Assembly (NCBI RefSeq): GCF_900113005.1
Contig: NZ_FONW01000002.1
Coordinates: 248,001 to 312,000 of the forward strand
DNA from: Sunxiuqinia elliptica
Lineage (GTDB): Bacteria; Bacteroidota; Bacteroidia; Bacteroidales; Prolixibacteraceae
Length of the DNA stretch: 64,000 nt
Direction: 5' to 3'
Both the position numbers and the translations under genes were made by a program. Position 1 is the first letter of the stretch. Every line of letters starts with the position of its first letter. Positions 1 through 9,464 of the stretch are shown here, in pieces. The notes below the pieces were generated by a model. The model saw nothing but the letters and a program-made list of their open reading frames with translations, was not told the DNA's origin and did not search any database.

Positions 1-234
1 AAACTGGAAGGTCAGTGGAAAGAATTGGAAGATCCAAGAAATGCCACGGTACTCGGCTTGCTTCGTAGCGCGCTGAATGAAGCGGAAGAAGAGCAAGCCA
101 AAGAATATTCTTTGAAAAAGAAGAAAAAGAAAACACGCTCGACACAACCTGGCTTTTTCTCACAAATGAAAAAAGAGGTTACGCGTCAGGTTACACTGTT
201 CTTTGAAGATGAACAGGATACGGAAATGTATTAG
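1..234 (+). CDS. ftsA: Cell division protein FtsA, C-terminal end (partial)
   Basis: Frame 1 is open from the first base and ends at a TAG at 232-234, giving the last 77 residues of a protein that begins outside the window. The ATVLGLLRSAL stretch resembles the end of the FtsA actin-like ATPase fold. A lysine-rich linker follows, then a tail with FF, MKKEV and RQVTLFFEDE that looks like an amphipathic membrane-targeting helix. FtsA tethers FtsZ filaments to the inner membrane. Position directly before two ftsZ genes supports the call. It lies 20 bases from the next start, so the genes are probably one operon. The N-terminal part cannot be judged. Confidence 0.88.
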   Translation, partial: KLEGQWKELEDPRNATVLGLLRSALNEAEEEQAKEYSLKKKKKKTRSTQPGFFSQMKKEVTRQVTLFFEDEQDTEMY

Positions 235-254
235 TTAATTAAACATCCTCGATT

Positions 255-1526
255 ATGACTGAGGACATTTTAAATTTTGGGTTTCAGGAGTCGAAGTCAT
301 CTATCATCAAAGTGATTGGGGTAGGTGGTGGAGGCTGCAATGCGGTCAATCACATGTTGGAGGAAGGGATTGAAGGGGTTGACTTTTTGATTTGCAACAC
401 CGATGCCCAAGCCCTTCGAAATAGTAAAGTTCCCATTCGGATTCAGCTGGGAGTTACGCTTACAGAAGGCCGTGGAGCCGGAAACCTGCCGCTTCAGGGA
501 GAGCAGGCTGCCATTGAAAATCTGGATGATATCCGGAGTGTGTTGGAAGGAACGACCAAGATGTTGTTTGTTACTGCAGGACTTGGCGGAGGAACAGGTA
601 CAGGAGCTGCTCCGGTAATTGCTGAACTTGCTCGGGAATTGCAAATTTTGACCATTGCAGTTGTTACAATCCCTTCGCCGGCTGAAGGTAAAAGGCGCTT
701 CCAACAAGCGCTGGAGGGAGTGGAAAAACTCAAGGAGCATGTGGATAGCTTGTTGGTCATTAGCAATGAAAAACTCCATAAGATTTATGGTGACCTGCCT
801 GCTTCTCAGGCATTCAAAAAGGCTGATGATATTTTAGGAACTGCCGTGAAAGGAGTTGCTGAAATTATTACGCTACATGGTAACATCAATATTGACTATG
901 CCGATGTGGAAACCGTGATGGCCCGGAGTGAGGTCTTTATTATGGGAACCGGCGTGGCTGAAGGTAATGAACGGGCCATGGAAGCTGTTGTGAAGGCTCT
1001 GGAATCTCCTTTGTTGGACAGTAATGATATCAAAGGAACCAAAGATATTTTGCTGAATATTACTTCCGGAGACGAGGAAGTGCGGATGGGGGAGATTGGA
1101 GACATTATTGAATTTTTGCAGAAAAAGGCCGGTCAGGACGCCAACATTATATGGGGAAATGGCCTGGATAAGCGATTAGGCAATAAAGTGAGTGTGACTT
1201 TAATCGCCACCCGTTTTGATAAGAACCCCAATAGCTTGTTGCAGGAAGAAGAGCCTAAAGAAATGGTGGAACTTCAGGATCAAGCCTGTGATATTAATCT
1301 GGAGGATGAGGAGGACGAGTTCTTCAATAAGAATTATCAGCCAGAAATGACTCAGCCCGAGAGGGAAAATAAAAACGAAGGAAACAAGAGTTCCCGGAAA
1401 AAGCAAGGAAAAAATAAAAGGGAACTGGTCTCTGAACAATCACAGGAAAATGGATCGACAGATAGCTGGTTTCAGCGTCAGTTCAATCGTTTTTTTGATG
1501 ATCAGGATGAAGAAATAGAAAATTAA
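255..1526 (+). CDS. FtsZ paralogue 1 with FtsA-like C-terminal tail
   Basis: Tubulin-like GTPase of 423 residues. The N-terminal GGGGCNAVNHM, the GTP-binding GGGTGTG loop (111-117) and the T7-loop residues N212, D214 and D217 are present, so GTP hydrolysis on polymerisation looks possible. It aligns without gaps to the next gene; I count 62 identical residues in the first 100. Differences from canonical FtsZ include SPAEGKRRF in place of the PF.NEG pattern at 141-149 and SEV for SGV at 225-227. The charged linker (about 330-400) ends in SWFQRQFNRFFDD rather than the NNSYLHD.VD peptide. Likely a second, diverged division-ring protein; its role is unknown. It lies 20 bases after ftsA and 21 before the next ftsZ. 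Confidence 0.93.
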   Translation: MTEDILNFGFQESKSSIIKVIGVGGGGCNAVNHMLEEGIEGVDFLICNTDAQALRNSKVPIRIQLGVTLTEGRGAGNLPLQGEQAAIENLDDIRSVLEGTTKMLFVTAGLGGGTGTGAAPVIAELARELQILTIAVVTIPSPAEGKRRFQQALEGVEKLKEHVDSLLVISNEKLHKIYGDLPASQAFKKADDILGTAVKGVAEIITLHGNINIDYADVETVMARSEVFIMGTGVAEGNERAMEAVVKALESPLLDSNDIKGTKDILLNITSGDEEVRMGEIGDIIEFLQKKAGQDANIIWGNGLDKRLGNKVSVTLIATRFDKNPNSLLQEEEPKEMVELQDQACDINLEDEEDEFFNKNYQPEMTQPERENKNEGNKSSRKKQGKNKRELVSEQSQENGSTDSWFQRQFNRFFDDQDEEIEN

Positions 1527-1547
1527 TGATTTAAGAAACCAAAGTTT

Positions 1548-2969
1548 ATGTCCAGCGATATTATGAATTTTGATTTACAGAAAACTTCTGATGCGATCAT
1601 TAAAGTGATTGGAGTAGGAGGAGGTGGTGGAAACGCGGTAAACCATATGTTTGAAGAAGGAATCAAGGATGTTGGTTTTATGTTGTGTAATACCGATGAA
1701 CAAGCATTAAAGAATAGTCCGGTGCCGCTGAAGATTCAACTAGGCTCTTCGTTAACTGAGGGTCGGGGAGCCGGTAACAAGCCTGAAGTGGGACGCGAGG
1801 CTGCCATCGAGAATATTGAGGATGTTAAAAAAACGCTGCAGGAGTCGACCAAAATGGTGTTTATCACTGCAGGAATGGGAGGCGGAACCGGAACCGGAGC
1901 TGCTCCGGTAATTGCTGAAGCATGCCGGGAACTTGATATCTTAACTGTTGGAATTGTGACTTTGCCTTTCCGGAATGAAGGTCGTCGACGGATCAAACAG
2001 GCGATTGATGGAATTGCTCAAATGGAAGGTCATGTTGATTCGTTGTTGGTAATCAATAATGAACGTATCCGGGAGATGTATGGTGATTTTAAAATTTCAG
2101 AAGCTTTTGCTAAAGCGGATAACGTGTTGACCACGGCTGCCAAGGGAATCGCTGAGATTATTACCGTTCCGGGCTACATCAATGTAGACTTTGCTGATGT
2201 TGAGACGGTGATGCGTACGAGTGGCGTAGCGATTATGGGGTCATCTAAGGCTGAAGGCGAAGGACGAGCATTAAAAGCCGTTGAAGAAGCACTGAACTCG
2301 CCTTTGCTGAATAACAATGATATTAATGGCGCACGCAACATCCTATTAAATATCACTTCAGGTGGAGAGGAAGTAACGATGGATGAGATTGGTGAGATCA
2401 CCGATTATATTCAAACGAAAGCTGGACATGATGCGGATTTGATCTGGGGGAATGGTGTTGATGAATCGCTTGGAAAAGAGATTTCAGTGACAGTTATTGC
2501 AACTGGTTTTAGTGTGAGTAGTATTCCAGAGATGATGGCAGCACGTAAGGTTGAGAAAACCTATCATACCTTGGTTGATGAACCTCAGCAAACACCGCCA
2601 CCAAGATCAAAAGCAGAGGCGCGAGTGCCTTTTACGGGCAGTGAGCCTAAGCATAACACTGCCGTGAATCAGCAATCTATCGAATTTGAAATCAATCACC
2701 CCGAGGATGAGTTCGACGAGTTGTATGGTAAGCCTAAGACTGCTGAGCCGGGGAAAGAGTACTCGGTGAAAATGGATTATTCATCATCAACGGAAGAAGA
2801 GGTTGACGAGTTGGAAAACATTCCCGCTTATCGTCGGAAAAAGGTGAATATCCAAAACATGAAAAAAAAGTTTGAGCAGAAACTTTCACGTTTCTCATTG
2901 TCGCCGGATGAGGATAATAATACCAAACTGCGCGATAACAACTCTTACTTGCATGACAAGGTGGATTAA
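1548..2969 (+). CDS. ftsZ: Cell division protein FtsZ (canonical copy)
   Basis: Tubulin-like GTPase of 473 residues that assembles the division ring. It has the GGGGGNAVNHM and GGGTGTG (111-117) nucleotide-binding loops, the LPFRNEGRRR segment (139-148) and the catalytic T7 loop GYINVDFADV (209-218). A disordered linker of about 130 residues leads to the tail NNSYLHDKVD, the phylum's usual FtsZ C-terminal peptide that would contact FtsA and other partners. This is therefore the housekeeping FtsZ. It directly follows its paralogue, and the intact linker and tail contrast with that gene. Start is the ATG after a 21-base gap. Confidence 0.97.
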   Translation: MSSDIMNFDLQKTSDAIIKVIGVGGGGGNAVNHMFEEGIKDVGFMLCNTDEQALKNSPVPLKIQLGSSLTEGRGAGNKPEVGREAAIENIEDVKKTLQESTKMVFITAGMGGGTGTGAAPVIAEACRELDILTVGIVTLPFRNEGRRRIKQAIDGIAQMEGHVDSLLVINNERIREMYGDFKISEAFAKADNVLTTAAKGIAEIITVPGYINVDFADVETVMRTSGVAIMGSSKAEGEGRALKAVEEALNSPLLNNNDINGARNILLNITSGGEEVTMDEIGEITDYIQTKAGHDADLIWGNGVDESLGKEISVTVIATGFSVSSIPEMMAARKVEKTYHTLVDEPQQTPPPRSKAEARVPFTGSEPKHNTAVNQQSIEFEINHPEDEFDELYGKPKTAEPGKEYSVKMDYSSSTEEEVDELENIPAYRRKKVNIQNMKKKFEQKLSRFSLSPDEDNNTKLRDNNSYLHDKVD

Positions 2970-3020
2970 GTTTTAGCCCACGCATTGAGAAGAATAGTGT
3001 AAAAATTGAAAATCAATACC

Positions 3021-3473
3021 ATGAGTTTATTTGATCAGATTAACGAAGATATGAAAGCGGCAATGAAAGCCCGCGAAAAAGAAAAGTTGGAAGCACTTCG
3101 GGGAATAAAGAAAGTATTGCTTGAAGCAAAGGCTGCCAAAGGAGCTTCAGCTGAATTGGATGATCAAGAGGTTGTAAAAGTTATCCAGAAGCTAGCAAAA
3201 CAAGGAAAAGACTCTGCTGCGATTTACCAAGAACAAGGACGCGACGATTTAGCACAGCAAGAGTTGGCACAAGTTGAAGTGTTTGAAACCTTCTTGCCAG
3301 AGAAAATGAGTGATGAAGTATTGGAGGCTACCATCCAAACAATTATTGAGTCGGTAGGAGCCAGTGGAATGAAAGATATGGGCAAGGTGATGGGAATTGC
3401 CTCAAAACAGTTGGCCGGTCAGGCTGACGGAAAAGATATTGCTGATAAAGTGAAAGCTTTGCTTAATAAATAA
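3021..3473 (+). CDS. GatB/YqeY domain protein
   Basis: Small protein of 150 residues starting MSLFDQINEDMKAAMK, with motifs typical of the YqeY family (LEALRGIKKVLLEAK near the start, VETFLPEKMS in the middle, GMKDMGKVMGI near the end). The family shares the helical tail domain of GatB, the tRNA amidotransferase subunit, and is thought to contact tRNA; its exact cellular role is not settled. A TTG at 3006 could add five residues, but the ATG at 3021 matches the family start better. It follows ftsZ by about 50 bases, a common neighbourhood in Bacteroidota, and is followed by a hairpin terminator. Confidence 0.9.
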   Translation: MSLFDQINEDMKAAMKAREKEKLEALRGIKKVLLEAKAAKGASAELDDQEVVKVIQKLAKQGKDSAAIYQEQGRDDLAQQELAQVEVFETFLPEKMSDEVLEATIQTIIESVGASGMKDMGKVMGIASKQLAGQADGKDIADKVKALLNK

Positions 3474-3496
3474 CCAAAGCTTTTTTATCAGGAACA

Positions 3497-3545
3497 AAAA
3501 GCTGCAAGCTTCCTCTTTGGATTGAAAGGGGAGTTTGCGGCTTTT
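3497..3545. terminator. Imperfect hairpin between convergent genes
   Basis: AAAAGCTGCAA...CCTCTTT pairs imperfectly with AAAGGGGAG...TTTGCGGCTTTT. It lies between the convergent yqeY-like gene and the giant hybrid kinase gene and has A/T runs on both sides, so it could serve both strands. Confidence 0.6.
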
Positions 3546-3551
3546 GCGTTG

Positions 3552-6500
3552 TTATGCCTGGAGGAGAGCTCTGTGGATCTTATCCATCAGCTTTAATCGG
3601 TCGATGGGCTTGGCGATGTAGTCATTACATCCAGCGTCTAAACACATTTGTTTTTCGTTTTCTAAAGCATAAGCCGTTTGAGCAATGATTGGGGTTTTAA
3701 GGTCGCTTTTTCGGATCAGTTTGGTGGCTTGTATTCCGTTTACTCGAGGCATATTAATATCCATCAGAATTAGATCAGGCTGGTATTGCTTGTAGGCATC
3801 TAAAATCTGATCGCCGGTACTAATGTGAACCAAACGAGCTTTGGTCTTTTTTAGAATCGCATCAATCAGCAAGTAGGAGTTTAAATCATCTTCTGCTACG
3901 AGAATTAATTTTCCCGATAAGTTGTTGGAATCTTTTTGAATTGCAGGATCAGACTGCGGAATTTCCTTAGGTTTGTTTTGAATGTCCACAGGAAAAGTGA
4001 TTTTAAATATTGTGCCGTCTCCAATTGATGAATCGATAGCTATTTCTCCTTTCAAAAGATTAACTAAGCCCTTTACGATGCTTAGCCCAAGTCCTGTTCC
4101 AGACTTTGACTGTAGTTTCACAAAACGTTCAAAGATCTTTTCAAGCTGCTCTTTCTCAATGCCAATTCCCGTATCCTTCACGTAAATTGATAATTGATCA
4201 GTTCCTTTAAGCTGATAACCAAACTCGATATAGCCGTGGTTGGTTTGCTTGATGGCATTGGTGATGAGATTGTCCAGTATTTGCTTTACTCGCATTCGAT
4301 CTGAATGAATTAGAAGCTCTTTGGCAGGTTTGCTTACCTTAAGCTCAACTTCGGGATGATCGCGGTATAGTTTCGAATGCTGATGGAAATAAAGTGTTTC
4401 GTCAATTAAGTGATTTAACTCAAAAACTTCGTATTGCAGGTCGAGTTGGTTCGAATCAATTTTGGAGACATCAATAATATCATCGATGATTTTGAGCAAT
4501 TGGGCTCCACTATTTTTAATGATATTTACATAGGTGTGAACGCGTTCGTTGTTTGGGGCATGCTCTTGCAGAAGCTCAGAGAAACCAATGATTCCGTTTA
4601 GAGGAGTTCTAATTTCATGCGAGGTATTTGCTAGAAAAGCGGATTTTAGCGCATTGGCATGTTCTGCTTCATTTTTAGCTTTTAACAAAGCTTTTTCCGT
4701 TTTACGCAAATCACTAACATCCAGCACGGTGGAAATCATCGTATTTTGTTCGGGTAGCGGAATGTTAACAGCATCTACAATTCGCTTGCTGCCATCATGT
4801 TGTGTGATCTCGATATTTTCCCAATGCATGCGTGAGGAGTCACCACTTTGAATGTCTCTCAAGATTTGCGACTTGATTTGTTCGCGGTATTCTTTGTCAG
4901 GATAAACCCGTTTAAAGAAGTTTTCAATATTTTTGAGTTCCAGCTCATCCCAGCCGTAGATCTCCTGGAATCTCTTATTCATGTATGTAGCTTCTCCTTC
5001 GTTGATTTTATTGGTCGATACTCCAATCGGAAGGTGATCTAGAATGGTTTGAATAAACTGATTGTTGTTTTTTAGGTTTTGCTCTGCTTGCTTTTTGGCT
5101 GTAATATCAGAGGCTGTCCCAATAAATAAGTCAACTTTCCCTTGCTTATTTCTTTTGGCTGTTATGGCAACATCAACCCATATGGTTTTGCCTTTTGCTG
5201 TAATAAAGCGTTTCTCCATGCGGTAGTGATCCAGCTTGCCTTGGTGCATTTTATCCAGAAGCTTTCGTTCTTGTTCTAGGTCGTCCGGATTGGAGAATTC
5301 AGCAAAGTTCATTGCTAATAGTTCTTTTTTGGAGTAGCCCAGCATGCGAATAAATTCCGAGTTGATCTCAAGTAATTGTCCTTTGTGGTTGGCAACGGCA
5401 ATTCCTGTGATGGAGTAATCAAAGATTCCTTTAAACTTCTCCTTACTTTCATGCAGCGCAATTCTCGAACGCATCCGATCTGAAATATCCAGTGTCGTTC
5501 CGATTAGCCGATAGGGCTGATTATTATCGTCAAACATTAAATCTCCGCTACTTAAAAGCCATCTTTCTTTGCCTGTTTTTTGATGAATGATTCTGTGTTC
5601 TACTTGGAATGAAGGCTTGTCATTCGATAGTTCGTCATAAATTTTTTGCAATCGAGGCAGCTCTTCTTCAGGGAGGGCGTCAATAATTTGTTGGTTGGTT
5701 ACCACTGGTGTGTTAAAACCATACATATTTTGGAAGACCTCTGAGCCACTGTAAACCTGCTGAGCGATATCGAAAAACCAAACACCAATGTTTCCTACCT
5801 GCTGAGCAAGCTTGAGGTTTCGTTCACTTTCTTCAAGTGCTTTTTGGGTTTTTTGCTGTTCGGTAATGTCTTGGCCTGAGCTGATCAGTCCAATAATATT
5901 GTTTTGGTCATCTTTAATAAAGGCATTGTGCCAGGCAATCAGCTTTTGTGTTCCGTCTTTTGTTATTATGTGGTTCTCACGGTATTCTTCCTTTTTTAAT
6001 TCCCCGTTTAAAAGGTCGTCCATTGCCTTGTTGAGTTCCTCCGATTCTTCTTTTGGAATGAAGTTCTTGAGCCAGTTTTGTCCTGCAATCTCTTCTTGTT
6101 TATACCCGAGAATTTCAGATGCTCTTTTGTTTGCCAAAGTCACAATCCCATTTTTGTCCATGGTGATGATCATTACGCTGGCAATATCGAGGTATTGCTG
6201 GGCTTTTTGTTGCTCGTACAGAACTTTTTGGAATGATTGATGCAGCTCGGAAGTGCGCGTTTCAACAAGCTCTTCCAAATGATCCTTGTAAGTGATGAGT
6301 TCTTGTTCTTGCTTTTTCTTTTCAGTAATGTCAGTAAAGGTAACAACTAGCCCTTCTGTTGATTTGCTGATGGTTTGATAGGGGCTGATTCGCATCCAGA
6401 AGGTTAACTTATCCTTGGTTTTTACTTCCGTCTCTATCGGTTTTTGATTTTTAAGGACCTGCTTAAGGTCGTTGAATAAAAGGGGATAATTTAACTTATT

Positions 6501-8792
6501 ATTGAATTGCTCCAATGGACGTCCAAGATCCGATTCGATGAGCTCAACAATGGTTGAGATAGAGGGAGTGAAACGTGTGATACAGAGTTTTCCGTCAAGA
6601 AAGAGAGTTGCGATCTGGGTGCTTCTTAATAAGTTAAGAATGTCGTTTTTAGCATTGGTTAGTTCGTCAATTTTTTCCTGCAACTGAATATTTGATTGAT
6701 TCAATTCTTCATTGATTGCTTGCAGTTCTTCTTTTGAGGTTTCCAGCTCTTCGTTGGCACTTTGCAATTCTTCATTGATGGACTGTTCTTCTTCGTTCGC
6801 AACTTTGAGCTCATTGTTCGTTCGTTCCAATTCGTCAATAGTGGTTTGCAGGTACTCCTGGGTTTCCTGAAGCTCCCTTTTCAGTTCTTCCAACTGACCA
6901 TATTTTTGATTTTCTAAGACTGGAGTTGTTTGCGTTTCTTTATAGGAGGATGCGGCAAAAGTAACTAACCAGAGCTCCTCGGATAGCTGTCGGTCAGCGA
7001 CTGGTGTTATTATGATATCGACAAACTCATGAGATCCTGAATGCTCGAGTTTGATGTTTCTTTTGACAACTTGGTGGTGTGTTTTTTCGGCTTTTCGGAT
7101 GGCATGAGCCAAAGGTAAATTAAGGCCTTTTTTTACCGATTGAAGTAAATTAATGGTTGGTTCTCCTGAAGGTTGCTCCAGGTAGTTGTTTGTTTTTCCC
7201 TGAAAAAAAAGAATATCGTGGTGCGAGTTGATTAACACACTTGGAGGAAGGAAGTATGTTGAAGCAAGTTTGCGCGTGATTTTTCCAAACTTAGTTGGGG
7301 GATTCTTTTTGTTTTGCATAGTTTTTTCTTTTTCGAGAAAACTGGCTTGATTGAAGTTCCAGTAACGTCTAGTTGGTTGAATCGTATGTTTCTTTCTGAA
7401 AATCTTGGCCTTTCGGCTAACTACGGAATACAAACGAGATGAGTTACCTAAATTTTCAGAATTACCTAGGAATAATATACCCTGAGGATTAAGTGCGTAA
7501 TGAAAAAGTGTTAGCACTTGTTCTTGTAATTCGGCACTGAAATAAATCAGGAGGTTGCGGCAGCTTATCAGGTCGATGGATGAATAAGGTGGATCAGATA
7601 ACACATTTTGTTTTGCAAAGATTATGCGCTCGCGTAGAAAGCTTTTGACCTTATAGGCCTCATCAGCTTTTGTGAAGTATTTTGCCAACCACTCTTGCTT
7701 TATTTGTGTCTCAATGGAGGGGGGATAAATACCTTCCCGTGCTTTATTAATGGCCCCAAGATCAATATCTGATGCGAAAAGTTTGATGGTGCATGTCAAT
7801 GCATGCTTTGACCGGTATTCTTCAGTCAAAATGGCAAGACTGTAGGCTTCTTCGCCGGTTGCGCAAGCAGGAACCCAAATTCGAACAGTGTTCTCTTTAG
7901 GGGCTGAAAAGATTTTGGGGAGCGCTAAGTCTTCTAACTCGTTAAAAAATTGAGAATCGCGAAAAAGACTGGTGACACTGATTAGTAGTTCGTTATATAG
8001 CGTAAATGCTTCATGTTTATCATTCGTTAGACGATTTAGATAGGCTTCTAAGTTCTTTATTTTTAAGGAACTTAGTCGACGCTCTAATCGGCGAACGATG
8101 GTATTCGCTTTGTACTTCGAAAAATCGTACTTGCTATGCTTTCGGAGTATTTTAAAGATTGGTTGGGCGAATTGCTCAAATTCCTCGAGATTTATGCGAG
8201 TAATAGGAGTAGTCGTGTTTTGTTGGCGTAAGTGTTCAGAAATAACATCTGATAACTTGTTTGTTGGAATAACCAAACGAGCAAGTTGGTACTTAAGTAG
8301 CTGGTCGATCAAATCATTTCGATAGGTGGAGCCTGATTGTGTTACCAGGATTAATCCTTTGCTTTTTTTTATTTGACGAAAGCCGGTGAGTCTGGGCATT
8401 TGCCTGCCCGACAGCACAATAACTATTACTGGTGCTGGGTACGCTTCTGCTAAATGATGAAGTGAACGATTAATGATGCTTTGGTATGATTTGTTCCTTT
8501 CGGTTGCCGTGATTCGGAATTGACCACTTTTAAAATGGACTACCTGATTAGATGGCGCATCATAGAATGCGTTCGCAACAGGAGTTTGCTTATCTTTTAT
8601 TTCGCTTACAGTTAAGCGACGAATTGATGGAAGTTGTTGTTCTGATGAGGATGGTCCATCAGAACAGGCCATGAATAGATAGCTCGCTTTTAGCGTAGCG
8701 GAGATCTGCAATGCCAACTTCTGTGCAACATTCTTTTGATCAGCTAATGAGCAAAAAATGATAAGAGGAATCTCATTGGTCGAATTAGGCAT
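3552..8792 (-). CDS. CheB/CheR-PAS hybrid histidine kinase with receiver domain
   Basis: A 1746-residue signalling protein. In order: a degenerate CheB-like methylesterase domain (about 1-195), CheR N-terminal helices (about 210-270), a CheR methyltransferase domain (about 275-450, with VPACATGEEAYS and SCRNLLIYF), a linker, a long coiled coil (about 640-715, repeated NEEL units), about six PAS/PAC domains, HisKA with phospho-acceptor H1392 in SHEIRTPLNG, HATPase (KDTGIGI, GTGLGLSI), and a C-terminal receiver with acceptor D1678 in LMDINMP. No membrane segment is evident, so it is probably cytoplasmic and senses through PAS domains. Residues normally forming the CheB triad are missing. It stands alone, without chemoreceptor genes nearby, so the output is unknown. 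Confidence 0.92.
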   Translation of the reverse strand: MPNSTNEIPLIIFCSLADQKNVAQKLALQISATLKASYLFMACSDGPSSSEQQLPSIRRLTVSEIKDKQTPVANAFYDAPSNQVVHFKSGQFRITATERNKSYQSIINRSLHHLAEAYPAPVIVIVLSGRQMPRLTGFRQIKKSKGLILVTQSGSTYRNDLIDQLLKYQLARLVIPTNKLSDVISEHLRQQNTTTPITRINLEEFEQFAQPIFKILRKHSKYDFSKYKANTIVRRLERRLSSLKIKNLEAYLNRLTNDKHEAFTLYNELLISVTSLFRDSQFFNELEDLALPKIFSAPKENTVRIWVPACATGEEAYSLAILTEEYRSKHALTCTIKLFASDIDLGAINKAREGIYPPSIETQIKQEWLAKYFTKADEAYKVKSFLRERIIFAKQNVLSDPPYSSIDLISCRNLLIYFSAELQEQVLTLFHYALNPQGILFLGNSENLGNSSRLYSVVSRKAKIFRKKHTIQPTRRYWNFNQASFLEKEKTMQNKKNPPTKFGKITRKLASTYFLPPSVLINSHHDILFFQGKTNNYLEQPSGEPTINLLQSVKKGLNLPLAHAIRKAEKTHHQVVKRNIKLEHSGSHEFVDIIITPVADRQLSEELWLVTFAASSYKETQTTPVLENQKYGQLEELKRELQETQEYLQTTIDELERTNNELKVANEEEQSINEELQSANEELETSKEELQAINEELNQSNIQLQEKIDELTNAKNDILNLLRSTQIATLFLDGKLCITRFTPSISTIVELIESDLGRPLEQFNNKLNYPLLFNDLKQVLKNQKPIETEVKTKDKLTFWMRISPYQTISKSTEGLVVTFTDITEKKKQEQELITYKDHLEELVETRTSELHQSFQKVLYEQQKAQQYLDIASVMIITMDKNGIVTLANKRASEILGYKQEEIAGQNWLKNFIPKEESEELNKAMDDLLNGELKKEEYRENHIITKDGTQKLIAWHNAFIKDDQNNIIGLISSGQDITEQQKTQKALEESERNLKLAQQVGNIGVWFFDIAQQVYSGSEVFQNMYGFNTPVVTNQQIIDALPEEELPRLQKIYDELSNDKPSFQVEHRIIHQKTGKERWLLSSGDLMFDDNNQPYRLIGTTLDISDRMRSRIALHESKEKFKGIFDYSITGIAVANHKGQLLEINSEFIRMLGYSKKELLAMNFAEFSNPDDLEQERKLLDKMHQGKLDHYRMEKRFITAKGKTIWVDVAITAKRNKQGKVDLFIGTASDITAKKQAEQNLKNNNQFIQTILDHLPIGVSTNKINEGEATYMNKRFQEIYGWDELELKNIENFFKRVYPDKEYREQIKSQILRDIQSGDSSRMHWENIEITQHDGSKRIVDAVNIPLPEQNTMISTVLDVSDLRKTEKALLKAKNEAEHANALKSAFLANTSHEIRTPLNGIIGFSELLQEHAPNNERVHTYVNIIKNSGAQLLKIIDDIIDVSKIDSNQLDLQYEVFELNHLIDETLYFHQHSKLYRDHPEVELKVSKPAKELLIHSDRMRVKQILDNLITNAIKQTNHGYIEFGYQLKGTDQLSIYVKDTGIGIEKEQLEKIFERFVKLQSKSGTGLGLSIVKGLVNLLKGEIAIDSSIGDGTIFKITFPVDIQNKPKEIPQSDPAIQKDSNNLSGKLILVAEDDLNSYLLIDAILKKTKARLVHISTGDQILDAYKQYQPDLILMDINMPRVNGIQATKLIRKSDLKTPIIAQTAYALENEKQMCLDAGCNDYIAKPIDRLKLMDKIHRALLQA

Positions 8793-8891
8793 GTATGCTG
8801 ATTTTTAATAAATATAAGCATTTTAGCCTATCCTTTCAATGTCAATAACTTAAGAATATAGTTTATTTTATTTTTCGAGAGTTAGCATGAT

Positions 8892-9464
8892 TTAACCGGC
8901 TCTTTTAGATCCACTATAGTCAAAGTAAGATGAAACAATTTCAATGGCTCGTTTAATGGCTTGGTTAATCGGGAGGCTTTCATTGGCTAACTGCCAGTCA
9001 ATAGATGCCAGTTTCATGTAATAATCAGGAAACGATGGAGCCTTTAGCAAGGTCGTTGAACTCAGCTTTTGGAACTCGGAGCCACCTTTAAGGGTTTTAC
9101 AGGTAACCAGACGTTTTTGGCTGTTTTTGTCAGAGGTCGTCGAATAGCCAAACAAACGACATATAAGCCCTCTGAACTCATATTGACTGCATCCCCAGCC
9201 AGAAATGTTCATGGTGGAGAAAAGGGCACAGATCGTATTTCCTGTTCGTTGTTCTAATTCGTCGTAAAATGTGTCGGCTTTGTTATTCTGGTATAGATGA
9301 TAGGCTAGAGGAAAAAACTCGAGAGGGCTGGCAAAAATATCTTTTTTTAAACAACAGAGGGAGCAGCCCGATGGACATCCCATTTGACTGGCTTTCTGAA
9401 AACGTTGAGCATGCGTAGCTGCTTCATCGAGCAATTTTTGCACGCGCCTAATTTTTGTAATCAT
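8892..9464 (-). CDS. YkgJ-like cysteine-cluster protein
   Basis: A 190-residue protein with a cysteine cluster C30-x3-C34-x2-C37-C38 and further cysteines in NTICALF and in GWGCSQYEFRGLICRLFG. This resembles the YkgJ/UPF0153 family, proposed to bind zinc or an iron-sulfur cluster; no reaction is established. The ATG at 9464 (MITKIRRVQ) is preferred over an upstream TTG at 9506. It lies between the giant hybrid kinase and the LytTR regulator, all leftward, but gaps of about 100 bases give little sign of an operon. Confidence 0.72.
   Translation of the reverse strand: MITKIRRVQKLLDEAATHAQRFQKASQMGCPSGCSLCCLKKDIFASPLEFFPLAYHLYQNNKADTFYDELEQRTGNTICALFSTMNISGWGCSQYEFRGLICRLFGYSTTSDKNSQKRLVTCKTLKGGSEFQKLSSTTLLKAPSFPDYYMKLASIDWQLANESLPINQAIKRAIEIVSSYFDYSGSKRAG

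Noticed and set aside
297-779. A 160-residue open frame on the minus strand inside the first ftsZ
   Set aside because: It overlaps a conserved gene entirely in antisense and has no recognisable motif; open frames of this length are expected opposite well-biased genes.
1736-1996. Minus-strand open frame inside the second ftsZ, similar to one in the first ftsZ
   Set aside because: The similarity merely reflects the sense-strand duplication, since both frames lie opposite the same conserved GGGTGTGAAP region.
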